DNA of 64,000 nucleotides, taken from Acholoe squamosa. Taxonomy: Eukaryota > Annelida > Polychaeta > Phyllodocida > Polynoidae. The first letter of the stretch is position 1. Each line of letters starts with the position of its first letter. Made by a program: the position numbers and the translations under genes. Where the stretch lies: assembly GCA_949317995.1 (NCBI GenBank), contig OX439043.1, positions 5,448,501 through 5,512,500 on the forward strand, written 5' to 3'. The notes below the pieces were generated by a model, which was given only the letters and a program-made list of their open reading frames with translations, was not told the origin of the DNA and made no database searches. Below, piece by piece: positions 11,263-22,829 of the stretch.

Positions 11263-11449
11263 ATTCAGGCTATTGGGGTTTCCCATAATACACTCTGTTC
11301 GTGGAGGTTTCCTGTTAATTAGCATAATTAGGTCAGTCACATGACCAATGCCATTGGCCAGCACAGGTCACGTGACTGACCTAATTATGCTAATTAACAG
11401 GAAACCTCCATGAACAGAGTGTATTATGGGAAACCTCAATAGCCTGAAT
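11263..11449. repeat. 187-bp near-perfect palindrome
   Basis: Arms of about 82 bp: ATTCAGGCTATTGGGGTTTC, CCATAATACACTCTGTTC, AGGTTTCCTGTTAATTAGCA, TAATTAGGTCAGTCAC, mirrored after a loop of about 20 bp. Very few mismatches, so it is young or is kept homogeneous. A foldback MITE inside a hairpin-module MITE. Confidence 0.9.
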
Positions 11450-11660
11450 GACCAATTCATCGCCTTAGTGCAAGAAGGTCGTAACCGGGGGTTGTAACCC
11501 TTTTATAATGGCTGTTAGTGTATTAACACATTATACCCATCATCATGATACCTGAATGCAGTCCTGGCGAGTAACTTACCAGGGCTACATTCATGCATCA
11601 TGGCATGATGCTCCAATGAAGTGTCAGCAGATCCGGGGGGGGGGGACTCACTATATGTCA

Positions 11661-12031
11661 CTGACAGGGGTGTGCAGCTGGCAAGGCCACTTTTTTGCCA
11701 AAATCCCTCTCACCAATCGTCTAGTTTTGGTCAAAATCCCTCTCACCAAGGGTTATTTATAGCCAAAATTCCTCTCACCTAGGGTCACTTTTCTCATATT
11801 TTCACCCCGCGCGTCCAAATAAGTGTCAGTTTTCAGAATTTTCTTTAAAATTTCTGCCAAATGTGGTCAGTTTTGACAAAAATTCCTCACATCAAGGGTA
11901 AATTTTCAGATAAAAGACTTAATTGTGCACATTTCTGACCAAAATCCCTCTCAGCAAGGGTCACCTTTTGCCCAAAATCCCTCTCACCAAGGGTAAGGTT
12001 TGTCAGAGGCCCAGCTGCACACCCCCGTCAG
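11661..12031. mobile_element. TIR element with internal CCCTCTCACCAAGGGT repeats
   Basis: Ends CTGACAGGGGTGTGCAGCTG and CAGCTGCACACCCCCGTCAG. The inside has five or more imperfect copies of CCAAAATCCCTCTCACCAAG. No coding frame. It sits in the hairpin-module MITE block. Confidence 0.8.
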
Positions 12032-12572
12032 AAGAAATCTGAGTGCCCCCCGGGCAGCAGATTCACCATAGGGACTTGCTACCACTTCAATGATGCATTA
12101 TGACAATCAATGGGAATATACGCTAAATGCATTCCCGCCCCTTAACCCATTAAGAGCCCTTGGTGCAGAAGTGCATCATACCCAATGGGCGTCATGATGT
12201 TCCAATGAAGTGCTGGTGAGCCTGCTTGCCGGCACTTCATTGGAGCATCATGCCGACCCTTTGGGGGTCAATAGTCCCCGTAGGGTCGGCATGATGAATG
12301 AATGTAGCCCTGGTGAGTTACTCTCCAGGGCTATATTTCTACATGATGGGATTCCAAGCCAGCCATTGTGTGTACACGATCAGTACATACACCTCGTTGC
12401 CTGGCAGCGGACAGCGACAGCGCCCGGCAGTTGTTGGTTTATGTGGTAGTAAGGAGGTTTATGTGGTAGGCAGTACTAATACAAGCCTGGGCTCATAGAC
12501 GGGAAATATGGTATGCATGTTTGCTTTGAATGCGTCTCGCGGTTATGGTAGCGGACACACGGTGAAAAAAAA

Positions 12573-12652
12573 GATGCGCCTGGACCGGGACTCAATCCGG
12601 CCACCTTGGACGGCTGAGCGCAATGCGCTAACCACTAGACCACGACATCTCA
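12573..12652 (-). repeat. tRNA-like sequence (SINE head)
   Basis: On the minus strand, box A TGGTCTAGTGGTTAGCGC and box B GGATTGAGTCCCGG are both clear. It is flanked by a roughly 37-bp direct repeat (CTTTGAATGCGTC..GCGGTTATGGTAGCGGACA at 12524 and 12684). Confidence 0.6.
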
Positions 12653-12782
12653 CACCTCAGCGACCGTCTCGGCTTGGCTATCTTTGAATGCGTCCTGCGG
12701 TTATGGTAGCGGACAGCCCGCAGTCGTCGCCTCCCCGGGCTTTGTATCATATCAAGACCTGGTTCTAGCCAACCACCTCTCG

Positions 12783-12860
12783 TCAGTCCCTGTGGCGCAA
12801 TGCATAGGGAGTTGGATTTGGGATGTGAGACTGCAGGTTCAAGCCCTGCCCTGGCTATAA
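12783..12860 (+). repeat. tRNA-like sequence (SINE head), second type
   Basis: TGGCGCAATGCATAGGGAGT resembles box A and GCAGGTTCAAGCCCTGC is a good box B with a paired T stem. The anticodon arm is weak. Followed at 12880-12975 by a short tandem repeat of AGGAGGCATGTTATC. Confidence 0.45.
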
Positions 12861-12984
12861 GATTTTGTGGGTTTTAACATGTAACATATGACATGTAAGG
12901 ACATGTAAGGAGGCATGTTATCTATGTAAGGAGGCATGTTATCCATGTAAGTAGGCATCTTATCCATGGATAACTGCACGTCTT

Positions 12985-13625
12985 ACAAGAGTCATGTTGC
13001 AGGCCTGATGCCATGCAATATCGACAGGTATGTGCATGGGAATATCCAGAAAAAGCACCCAAAATCACAAAAGTCGTGGAATAAGCAATAATATATTAGC
13101 TGTGCTTTTCCATTGTCTTTCCACCAAAGTGTCGTATCACGATCTGGGCCTGAAGTGCCCCCACAGAGAATTATGATGGGTCCAAACAATTACTCTCAAA
13201 AGTTCAGTTATTCTCGATTCTTTCCGACAGTTTCAAGCATCTTAATAAATTGAAAAATCCCACAGCGTTTTGCCATGAATATCGCCCGTTGGCCGCCGGT
13301 GTGCAGTGATAATGCAATTTAAAAGATTTGGCTGAATTATGAACCAATATAACAAACTCCAAGCTCTAATAAAACTAGTAAGCTATGGACCTGAAGGTTT
13401 TGTCCATCAGTTTACTTTGTTTTTGTATACATTCTGGGTCATCAGCAGCCTTAAGCCTCTCAACTGATGAAAAATCCCAGAGTTTTATGCCATGAATCTC
13501 GTTAGGGCTGCAAGCTTGAGGGCTGTTACAGGTTGTTAATATGGGACTCCTGAGCCATCTGTATGTGATGGCATCTACAATTGATATACGCACCACTACA
13601 AGGCATGGATATAAGCATTTACACA
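12985..13625. other. No gene seen
   Basis: Short open frames only. GCATGAATCTCG/GCATGAATATCG-type words recur twice (about 13270 and 13490), suggesting an old local duplication. Confidence 0.4.
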
Positions 13626-13631
13626 GCCCCC

Positions 13632-13875
13632 AAGCCTGCATTCATGCCTCATGCAGACTCTGTGGGCTCAATAGGTGAATGATGCCCCAATGAAGTGCTG
13701 GTGAGACTGCTCACCAGCACTTCATTGGTGCATCATTCACTCCTACATCAGCAGTCCTTAACCCTTTACGGGCCGCTGATGCAGAAGTGCATCATGCCCA
13801 TGGGTCGGCATGATGCACCAATGAAGTGCAGGTGGGTCTGCTCACGGGCATGTACTGTATTGGAGCACTAAGCCC
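13632..13875. mobile_element. Two hairpin-module MITE copies
   Basis: CCCCAATGAAGTGCTGGTGA / CTCACCAGCACTTCATTGG hairpin, then TTAACCCTTTACGGGCCGCT beginning another copy. Confidence 0.65.
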
Positions 13876-13889
13876 ATGTCACGTGTTGA

Positions 13890-15120
13890 TTTTCAGAAAT
13901 GGCCATATCCCCTTTTACAGCCTAAGACCCAGACAAGAAAAGTATAGCCTACTGCAGTCTATACAGAACGATTTTCTCCTCAAAGGCCATTCGGTCCTCC
14001 AAGTTTTATCATTCTGCAGGCCCGAGTTGATTTTGGCAGGCTCAAATACCTCAAGAAAGAAAAACAAGAACTAACTCACTATTTTGATTATTTAACTCAT
14101 TTAACTTAAACCTTAAGAAACAGTGACGCCTTTTGTTTCAGGCTGTAAAACCTTAATAATGGTCTGATTTGCAAGCCGTAAAAGCTAAAGTGTAGCCCAA
14201 GGTCCAGAGATTACAGTCAGACATTAGGGCCTGCAGGTTGGCAATTTACATTGGTCTGGGAGCGATTTTTTTTGGCAAAAGCCGATGTGCCACGAGTTTT
14301 CGTATGGGATGCGTACTGTATTGTCCTCGGCCACAGTCCTAACTGCACAAAGGTTCACCTAGCGGCCACTAGGGGGGGGGGCACTACTCTGTGAATGCAT
14401 CAAGAACACCGGAAGTCGTCCTCATTGTGTGAGCTAAAATTGGGGTGCTGTTTGTGTGCGGCTCTCTAAGGGGCTGGAGTGTTAAATTAAAGGCTACTGT
14501 TTAACCCTTTAAAGGCTGCTAATGTAGAGAACATCATTGTCAGCATGATGCACCAATGAAGTGCTGGTGAGACTGCTTGCCAGCACTTCATTGGAGCATC
14601 ATGCTGACCCTCTGGGTGTATGTCAGCCTTGAAGGTCTTTATGATGCATGAATGCAGCCCTGGCGAGTTACTCACCAGAGTCATAGCGAGTTACTCTCCA
14701 GAATCCTGATGCATATATAATTATCAGCCTTACAAAAAGGGTTGGTTGTGCCTTACTTACTCCATTACGTGTCATTTTCTGTCATAAAAATAAGTAGATC
14801 AGTAGATCGTGGGGTCAATACATTTCTTTGAATTACACCATTTGGAGATGTAAGTAAAAGTGATGTAGTTTAAAAATGTGACTATTGTATATATTCCCCT
14901 GGGCCGAGAGATCTGCGTGCTTACAGGCAGAGAGCAACATGTATTCCTGGCTATGGCTTTATGTTGGTCTGGCAGCGATTTTGCCGGCTAAAATCAATTC
15001 TGCTTCAGTTTTTACGACTTGCCAATCAGACAATTGTTAAGGTTTTCGCAGCCTAAAACAAAAGGCATTACCGTTTCTTAAGGTTAAACCTCAAATGTAG
15101 CCGAAAAGTTATGAAATCTT
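13890..15120. mobile_element. Larger inverted-repeat element, nested and decayed
   Basis: The stretch at about 14108-14185 (CTTAAGAAACAGTGACGCC, TTTTGTTTCAGGCTG, AAACCTTAATAATGGTCTGA) is repeated inverted at about 15010-15090. Further copies of TTGGTCTGGGAGCGATTTT lie between. The element is split by the hairpin MITE at 14502. Confidence 0.5.
14502..14712. mobile_element. Hairpin-module MITE copy inside the 14-15 kb element
   Basis: Starts TTTAACCCTTTAAAGGCTGC and contains CACCAATGAAGTGCTGGTGA / GCCAGCACTTCATTGGAGC. Confidence 0.65.
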
Positions 15121-16550
15121 TGAAAATCCTATTTCCGGAACTGGGGCCTATGTGATTACAGGGGTATTGAAAATAACCCCTTAGTCAGAAATCTAGCTCG
15201 AAGCCAGTTGGTGGTCAGTCGGGAGTAGTTTTGAGAAGATCGGAGATAAGAGATAAGATAAGGGTCCAATTGAGGCCTTCTACTCCTGGCCCCTGGTTTA
15301 CAAATCTCTCTGTTTTTCTTAAAGAGGTAATTTCTATTACTAAATAGGCTGATTTTTTTTCTATATTTCATCAAGTCATTTCCTGATTTGTTTTATATTT
15401 TCTGTAAATTTTTCTTATAACTTATCAATGATTTTGTGACTTTGGGTAATAGAAAATGGGAGAGAATTTTCTCAGAGGTTTAGAGCCCCACTGCCTCTGC
15501 CCACATCACCCTCCCGGCTGGGGAGGTTTCAGATACGACTGACCTAGGCCTGAAGCCTCTATGATTAAAAGCCCTGTGAAATTATAGTGATGAATAACTG
15601 AGGACCTACCGTAGTGGTTCGCTTAAGTGCCAATGCGCTTATTAATTTCAATAGCTTAGTATGCCCAGCACTGATAAGAGACAGGTGCTTATTTGAATAC
15701 CGTTTTCAAAGTTTAAGATTGTTTTCATTACTCCTGTTGCCTATTCGAGAGCAGCGCTTATTTCAGACTCCGGCACTTAAAAAGTCCATTACTGTATGGC
15801 TGATTCATTGTTCATAATTCATGTTTCTTATGGGAAAGAATCGAACAGCTGATTCATATATATGATAGCCCTTTATATATATGTCATCAACTATAGGGTT
15901 TGCTAGGGCTGTGATAGCAATACCTGATTGTTGATTGCTATGTATTATTTATTGTATAATACTGTAATAATAAATTATACACAATTGTTCTCAAGTGACT
16001 GTATTTATTTCACAATATATGTACTTATACATATATGTTTTGTGATTGGACGGAAACGGCAAGATATGGTTCGGGGTATGCATATATGAAATTATGTGAG
16101 TAACTGCATGATTGTGATTTCCTGCGGTACACATATTATTGTGATAACGAGGTTAAGATCATGATGCTCAGGCCAACGTCTACATTAGCAGAAATACTGA
16201 AGTATAGGCTTCATGTTGCCGTACATGTTACAATTAGGCAAATCTTAACCTCACTAATCTCACTTTACAAATAGCATTGTAGCAGAAGTATTATTACTAA
16301 CCTTAAATTATTAATAAAGCCACTTAAAAGTGAAAACATACTAAAGGCTTATTAAAAAAGGCCCTTGGTCTTAAAACAGTATCAGAGAATCGCCATAACT
16401 TTATTAAATATCTTTTTGGGACAAGAAACACTACATAAAGAAACATTTCTTTACAACACAACATGTTTAAAAAAAGAATTGTAAATGAATAACATTGAAC
16501 TTTATATTAAGTATGGCAAGCAAGTGTGGCTAAAATCTTTCAAGGTCACT
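15121..16550. other. No gene; A+T-rich
   Basis: No coding exon recognised. 15608-15790 has TGCGCTTATT words on both strands and may be a worn MITE. Confidence 0.4.
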
Positions 16551-16554
16551 ATTC

Positions 16555-17190
16555 AATGCATCAATGCATCATTATGTGTGGATGTAGCCTTGGTGAGTAA
16601 CTCACCATTCTAGCGAGTCAGCGTGATGACCCTCTAGAATGTAGCCCTGGTGAGTAACTCACCAGGGCTACATTCTAGAGGGTCATCACGCTGACCCTGT
16701 AGAATGTAGCCCTGGTGAGTTACTCACCAGGGCTACATTCTAGAGGGTCATCACGCTGACCCTGTAGAATGTAGCCCTGGTGAGTTACTCACCAGGGCTA
16801 CATTCTAGAGGGTCATCACGCTGACCCTGTAGAATGTAGCCCTGGTGAGTTACTCACCAGGGCTACATTCTAGAGGGTCATCACGCTGACCCTGTAGAAT
16901 GTAGCCCTGGTGAGTTACTCACCAGGGCTACATTCTAGAGGGTCATCACGCTGACCCTGTAGAATGTAGCCCTGGTGAGTTACTCACCAGGGCTACATTC
17001 TAGAGGGTCATCACGCTGACCCTGTAGAATGTAGCCCTGGTGAGTTACTCACCAGGGCTACATTCTAGAGGGTCAGCGCGCTGACGCTCTAGAGCTGATA
17101 CATCCCCGGGCGGTTGGCATTGGTACTTCATTGGTGCATCATGACAACCAATGGGCATGATACACTGCTGCATCAGCGGCCGTTAAAGAG
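16555..17190. repeat. 65-bp tandem array of perfect hairpins
   Basis: From 16634 to 17085 about seven units of 65 bp repeat with almost no differences. Each unit contains AGAATGTAGCCCTGGTGAGT, TA, then CTCACCAGGGCTACATTCT, a hairpin with arms of about 21 bp and a 3-nt loop, joined by AGAGGGTCATCACGCTGACC. Both ends continue into hairpin-module MITE sequence, so the array arose by amplification of that element's central hairpin. Confidence 0.93.
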
Positions 17191-17194
17191 TTAA

Positions 17195-18685
17195 ACTTGT
17201 CAGACTTTGTACTTCCATAAGAAGTTGTTATCTTTGTTATCACAGACATCTCTAGTTCCCCCACCTTAATCTAGATATAGGATTACATACAACTCTAAAG
17301 AGGCTAAAATAAAATAAGATACATACATACAAGAAATAAAGCATTATATTGCTTATTAATTCAAATAGTTCTGAATCTGATGGATGGACGATTTTCAAGG
17401 ATGGGTTTCAAATTCCGCGAGTGATATTTAACCACGCCAGCACAAATCATGACCTTGTGTATTGTATTGGCAATAAATGACAACATTTGGTCTAGGTTTC
17501 CTTCTACAAACTTCATATTATTTCTATGAACTTGTATGATACATTGGGGGAAAGGTTTATACACAAACAACAGGAATTATTTCATTTCAGTGCAACTATC
17601 AATCTTAACATTGACTATGTTTTTGGACTTATGGTTGTCCCTTTTTAAGCCAAAAACAGAATTTCATCCAACTATCATTAAAAATAATCCTTTCCTTTAA
17701 AATTTGAGGAAATGCTTAGCTACAAAATCAAAATGCATGAGGCATATGGGTGAGACAAGGCATAAGAGCAGACACTGTACAACATAGAGTAAATATCAAT
17801 CAGATTAGCATTGCACAACAATATGAACAAATCATGATTCTAAACCAAGTTCTGCAAGCTCTATGCAACTTTACACAATTGCCTAAGACCATATTTGACT
17901 AAATCTACCTAGCTAGGCTTGATTCTAAATCAAGTTGGCAGAAATTTGACCGGAGGCTTGACAAGATAAAATCTGGCGCAAATAAGCAGTTCTTTTCATT
18001 CACGGCAGATTCTCAAATGCAACCCATGGTATTATAGATCTGGCAATCTACCACCTTCACAACAATATTTACACTGGACTCAGTGTTATCTTTACAACAG
18101 CAAGATATGTTTTGTTTTAACCATATTTCAAAACTCATCAATTCACTTTGTATTTCAGCAATCTGGTGTTTCATGATCAGTTAATATAGGTCACATACAA
18201 CAGCATCTCAGTGTAATTGTTAAACTTATTTCTCCCTCTATTCTGACACAAATGAATTCTCAGCTTGTCGCTCTCAGAAAAATTACAATTGTGGTAGCTT
18301 ATCTGCAATATGAAAGCTCTGAAGAGCCTTGATGTTTTGATTTAATCTCTCCTGCATCTGTCAAATGGAGCGAACCCCTGTGTCAAAAGCATTACTGCTT
18401 GTTTGGATTCATGCACAAGATTCTCAAATATTACACATTAAGTAATTTCTTCATCAAAAGGGCTGTTATGAATACAAATGACATCCTTAGAGCTCAAGCC
18501 GTCTTACACTTGAGGTTATTTCATAGTCCAACAACATTAATCGACCCACAACGTCAATCTCGGTGCGATTATAAAACCATTTCTGTCTAGCTACCATCCA
18601 AAAGGGCACAGACAAACAACACAGTGATGGAGTCTGACTTCACTAAAAGTGTCTCTATCATAACATATTGACCTGTACATGCACC
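17195..18685. other. No gene seen
   Basis: A+T-rich unique sequence with short open frames only. No RNA gene or repeat recognised. Confidence 0.45.
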
Positions 18686-18689
18686 GGGT

Positions 18690-18840
18690 CTTGAATAAGC
18701 GCAGGCCTTGAATAAGCGCCGGGGTACAGCGGTATTAGAATTTAAAAGACACCATAATCTAAGTCTTGAATAAGAGCCCGTCTTTAATAAGGACCGATGG
18801 TATGGCGCAGTTAAAATAAACGAGCGCCCGGGCTTTTCTA
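18690..18840. repeat. Possible worn MITE with TTGAATAAGCGC words
   Basis: TCTTGAATAAGCGC, CCTTGAATAAGCGCCG and TCTTGAATAAGAGCCCG recur. Such GCGCTTATTC elements are common in animals, but I cannot fix the ends here. Confidence 0.35.
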
Positions 18841-18844
18841 CTTT

Positions 18845-20095
18845 TCTACGAGACAATAGGATAATCAAGTATTGATTGCTTGGTTTTATTCTGTACCGAT
18901 GAGTTATCAAATGGTCTCAATTTGCTTCTGACTCACTGATTATTTCTCAGTTTGATCTTGTTGAGACTTTCTCACTTCTTGTTGAGACTTTAATCATCTC
19001 AATAACATGTTTTCCGTCATCCCTCGCATCACTATATTTCAAATTCTTCTGTTGATCTGTTAGTCCCTTCATGTTTTATTTTTATATAAAAGATGAAATC
19101 AATGTTTTATTTTCATATGACACCTTATGGATTTATGCACCATCATTGAACATGATTTTAAATCTTTCCTTGCTGTGATTTCTTTTTTTTCTTTTGTTCT
19201 CTTTGTTATTTTAGTTTTTTGTTGATGTTATTTTCACTGAAGTCTCAGAATTTTTGTTATAACATATTCTTCATGTTGTATTTTCAGATGATCATTTCGC
19301 TTCCAGATTTTGTAAATTCCAAATGATATTAATTGTTTCATTTTTTTTTCTCTTTTGATTTGTCCCTCTATATACTTCAGATAAATAGCTGCATTATGTA
19401 CCTACATACAGAGAATACTCAATGTAACATGAAGCCAAAATATGTCCACAAAGTGATATGTTATATAAGTAAAGCAGCGTCAGCATTTGTTTTTTAGAAA
19501 CGGCTGCTAGACCGAATACATTGTGTACCGCAGATACTGTGAAGCACTTCTAGATGTCGCTGATAAGGAAACGTTTCTTTGAGGAATCCCACATTTCCTA
19601 ATATCAAATATCAATTTGTTGGAACCTCATGCAATATGTAGATATGTTCTATAAGTTTCGGTGATATATATTTGAAATAGATAGCGAGAAAGCTGAAGCA
19701 ACATCCAGAAACTATATTAAAAGTGGGAATATTCATATGCGATAAAATTGTAAGATTTTGACCTAAAGCTTAGCATGAATATATATGTTAAGTAATGTAC
19801 ATCACAGAAAATGCCACCTTTAAGCAAGGCCACTAGATCATGTAATACAGTTTTCTTTGTCTTTGATAAAATTGGTGAACATATTCAGAAATTTGAATCA
19901 TAATAATTCATACAATTTCCTTTGTGTTTTGGTAAATGAGGTGAAAATATTCAGAAATTTGATACATAATAAAATACAGATACATGATAAAATTCATACC
20001 ATCCTGAACAACTAAGGCTACATTGACCTGAACGTGATTACCATTTTGAAGGGTCACAAGATGCCTAAATGCTTTGTGCCATTTTAATGTTGTGA
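18845..20095. other. No gene; A+T-rich
   Basis: Low-complexity T-rich sequence. TTTGATxxATAATAxAATxCAT-like local duplication near 19890-19990. Confidence 0.45.
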
Positions 20096-20104
20096 TGCAC
20101 CCGC

Positions 20105-20355
20105 ATGCCACTGGTAAGTTACTCACCGCTGTACTGCTGGCGCATCATGCAGCCCCATTGAGAGCATATCAAACCCTGTCTCGCCAGAACCTCATTGGTA
20201 CATCATGCCGACCCTACAGGGTTTATACTATATAAATTCCCGGAGGGTCGGCATGATGCTCCATTGACATGCTGCTGAGCAGTCTCGCCAGCACTTCATT
20301 GGTGCATCATGACCACCAATGTCTATGATGCATTGATGCATCAGCGACTCTTAAA
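20105..20355. mobile_element. Hairpin-module MITE copy
   Basis: GGTAAGTTACTCACCGC, ATGCTCCATTGACATGCTGC / GCCAGCACTTCATTGGTGC and GCCGACCCT..GGGTCGGC are present. Ends at CAGCGACTCTTAAAGAGG. Confidence 0.65.
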
Positions 20356-20400
20356 GAGGGTAGTTATGGTAGTAGCTGTATCCACCTCACATTGACGATG

Positions 20401-20746
20401 GGCCTGGGCTATTCGGACGAGAAAGCTTATTCGGACGAGATCTTCTGGGAAACGGGAATCTGAGAAACAGGACTGGTTCTGAGAAAAAGGACATGTTCTT
20501 ATTCGGATGAGATATTCTGGGAAACGGGATTCTGATAAACAGGACAATCATTTTCCTGGTAGACGGGACCTATTATTATAGGTCCTGTTTACCAGATCAT
20601 GTACAACGTCCTGTTTCCCAGTTTCATGTAGCCTGTCCTGTCTCTCAGAAAATCTCAAGGGGATAATTCTCAGTCTTGTTTCCCAGATAAAGTCCCGTTT
20701 CTCAGAATCCCGTTTCTCAGGAAATCTCGTCCGGATATCATCGGCC
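20401..20746. mobile_element. Foldback element with 9-11 bp target duplication (Mutator-like)
   Basis: Ends GGCC..ATTCGGACGAGA and TCTCGTCCGGAT..GGCC. The inside is built of GGGAAACGGGATTCTG-like blocks in both orientations around ACCTATTATTATAGGTC. TTGACGATGGG flanks both sides (20392 and 20747). A 9-11 bp duplication and G-starting ends fit Mutator-like elements. Confidence 0.7.
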
Positions 20747-20966
20747 TTGACGATGGGACATGGTGTGGTTTGGCACACTGGCACAAAGTTATATATTGTG
20801 GTATACTTTCCTTTTAGTTTCAGTTTAACTGATATCTTTAGTCCAGGTCATAAATTCACTGTTGTGTAGCCTTTAACAAAAGTAAAAGATTGTTTCAATA
20901 AAAATCGTTTTAGAACTTAGACAAAAGGCTTTTGTCTATTGCAATTTCATTCATAGATAAACTTAG

Positions 20967-21107
20967 TTAAACATTGTAATGGCCCTTTTCTATTTCTTTA
21001 ACGTTGACTGGTTCCGACCTTGGCGTTTTCTTTTTGGTGAACTTGTTCTGCTCGCGAAGTTTAATATTCTGCTTCCTCGATTTCTGTAAATTCGCTTGCT
21101 CCTTCTC
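20967..21107 (-). CDS. Candidate last exon, lysine-rich helix
   Basis: After a good acceptor (TTTGTATTTCTTGCAG) the minus strand stays open for 47 codons including TAA. It encodes EKEQANLQKSRKQNIKLREQ, then NKFTKKKTPRSEPVNVKE and a short tail. The charged heptad-like pattern looks like real coding sequence and could be the last exon of the TRPV gene, or the end of another transcript. The entering phase would have to be 0, which the 36257 and 23792 exons do not supply, so at least one further exon or another donor would be needed. Confidence 0.35.
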   Translation of the reverse strand, partial: EKEQANLQKSRKQNIKLREQNKFTKKKTPRSEPVNVKEIEKGHYNV

Positions 21108-21464
21108 CTGCAAGAAATACAAAAAAGTGGATTTTATAAAATATTTCATATTCCTGACATATGCAGGATTTAGAAAGCAATGTTAAAGCAATGTTAGAGC
21201 AACGTGGTACCTTTTTTGTGCTACTTGGGTTTATAGACTTATTTTGAATTTTAATTGAATGAGAAGGAAATTATATTCTGGTTGTGTAAGGTGTCCAGCA
21301 GTTCCTTTAATGTCATAGACAATGTTAGGATTAATTAGATATGAGGAGGAATGAAATTTTAAATGCTAATAGGATGATATAAAGTTAAGCTTTGGAAGGT
21401 TTATCAAGAAAAGAAATAGCTTAACAGGATTGCTACTGATGTTCTAAAAATACCTAAAGTTGTC

Positions 21465-21770
21465 TATTCATCCCTGCATGTCTCTCTTTGTATGTCTGTC
21501 TCTGTGTGTTTGTTTGTCTTTGTCTGTCTGTCTGTTCGTCTCTGTTTCTCTGGCCTTCTGTCTGTCTGCCTCTCTGTCTCTCTCATTATGTGTGTCTGTC
21601 TGTCTCTGTCTGTCTGTCTCTCCTTCTCTCTGTCTTTCTTTTTGTCTCTGTCTCTCACTGTTTCATTCTCTGTCTCTCCCTGTCTCTCTATCTGTCACTC
21701 TATCTGTCACTCTATCTGTCACTCTATCTGACAGTCTGTCTGTCCATCTCCCTCTGTCTCTCTTCCTTTC
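21465..21770. repeat. (TCTG)n/(TCTC)n microsatellite
   Basis: About 300 bp of TCTGTCTG and TCTCTG with an internal CTATCTGTCA x4 block. The long Ser/Leu/Val/Cys-rich open frames across it are artefacts of the repeat. Confidence 0.9.
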
Positions 21771-21989
21771 TAAAACACACACATCACATTATTTTGCTAG
21801 GTGAACATCTCTGTGCCTCTAGACTACTTGTGCATACATGTTTATAATCAAATCATTGCTTCAAAATATAGAAAATGCTGAATGAAAATATAACCAGGAA
21901 AAGATACATATAAAAATATCATCATGAAAAACAGACATAATGGTGATTATGGCTGTGAACAGAAGGCCTGCCTAGAAGTGGGTACCCGC

Positions 21990-22535
21990 GGTTTGTATAA
22001 CAATCCTGTAATGACAGCACGATGCTTTATTGCATCATACCTGCATTGATACATTAAGTGACTCATCAGCGCTGCATCCATGCATCATGGAATGTTGATA
22101 CACTATGGTGACCATGATGCACCGATTAGTCAACTATTGATGCTGCATTAGTGCATCATGATGACGCAGCGTTAAGGCATCATGCCATCCTTAGCGGGTT
22201 CACATCGTCTCCTGATTGGTACAATAAGGTGCATTGTGGGTAGGTAACCATGGAGACGTGATCACGTGTATACCCTGTCCTACAGGTTTAGTCCCCACCA
22301 GGGGGCATTGTGTGTGCCTTAACACTTAAGGGGCAGATTTACGTCTTAACGTTAATATTCCTGGGTCGGCGATATGTACCAATGCAGTGCAGTCTGCTCA
22401 CCAGCGCTGCATCGGTACATCATGACGATCAATCAGGACTGTGTGGCCCAGTAGTGTTGGCATGATGCATGAATGCAGTCCTGGTGGGTGACTCGCCTGG
22501 GATACATTTATGCATCATGACTGGGCATGATGTGT
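21990..22535. mobile_element. Hairpin-module MITE copies, degraded
   Basis: Several CATGATGCA/TGCATCATG modules, GATGTACCAATGCAGTGCAG-type hairpin halves and GGGTGACTCGCC. Confidence 0.5.
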
Positions 22536-22541
22536 TAAGTA

Positions 22542-22815
22542 GAGAATAGACAACGATCTTCTTCACATCGAGACTGTCTGTTGTCCTATAATGCATGAAT
22601 GCATCTATTGTCTGTATATAACATTGTACATATCCTTCCAATCAATCAAGTACCCAATCAAGGTATTCCTACACCAATTAATGGCACTTGACTGTTTTAC
22701 AGCTATGGTGACCTTGCTCAGGTGTGCATTGTACTGCTATAATGCACTCAAGGTCACTTCTATCGTGCAGCAGAGCACTGCCAGCTGTTTTATAATGCAC
22801 CATACAGCATTTTAA
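22542..22815. repeat. Interspersed repeat, copy 1 (GAGAATAGACAACGAT family)
   Basis: Shares about 250 bp with 39274-39525: GAGAATAGACAACGAT, TCTTCACATCGAGACTGTCT, GTGACCTTGCTCA, ATAATGCACTCAAGGTCACT, TCGTGCAGCAGAGCACTGCC. Class unknown. Confidence 0.75.
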
Positions 22816-22829
22816 GTGTTAGTAAGGGC

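Larger units (their letters stand above)
11060..12345. mobile_element. Nested block of hairpin-module MITE copies
   Basis: At least three adjoining copies, recognised by ATGATGCATGAATG, CTTCATTGGAGCATCAT, GGGTCGGCATGATG and CTTAACCCATTAAGAGCCC. They are interrupted by a palindrome (11263-11449) and a TIR element (11661-12031). Confidence 0.6.

Noticed and set aside
16555-17190. CRISPR-like array of regular palindromic repeats
   Set aside because: Units are contiguous 65-bp repeats with no unique spacers, in animal DNA, and the repeat derives from a MITE.
21460-21847. Cys/Leu/Ser-rich open frames
   Set aside because: They translate a (TCTG)n microsatellite.
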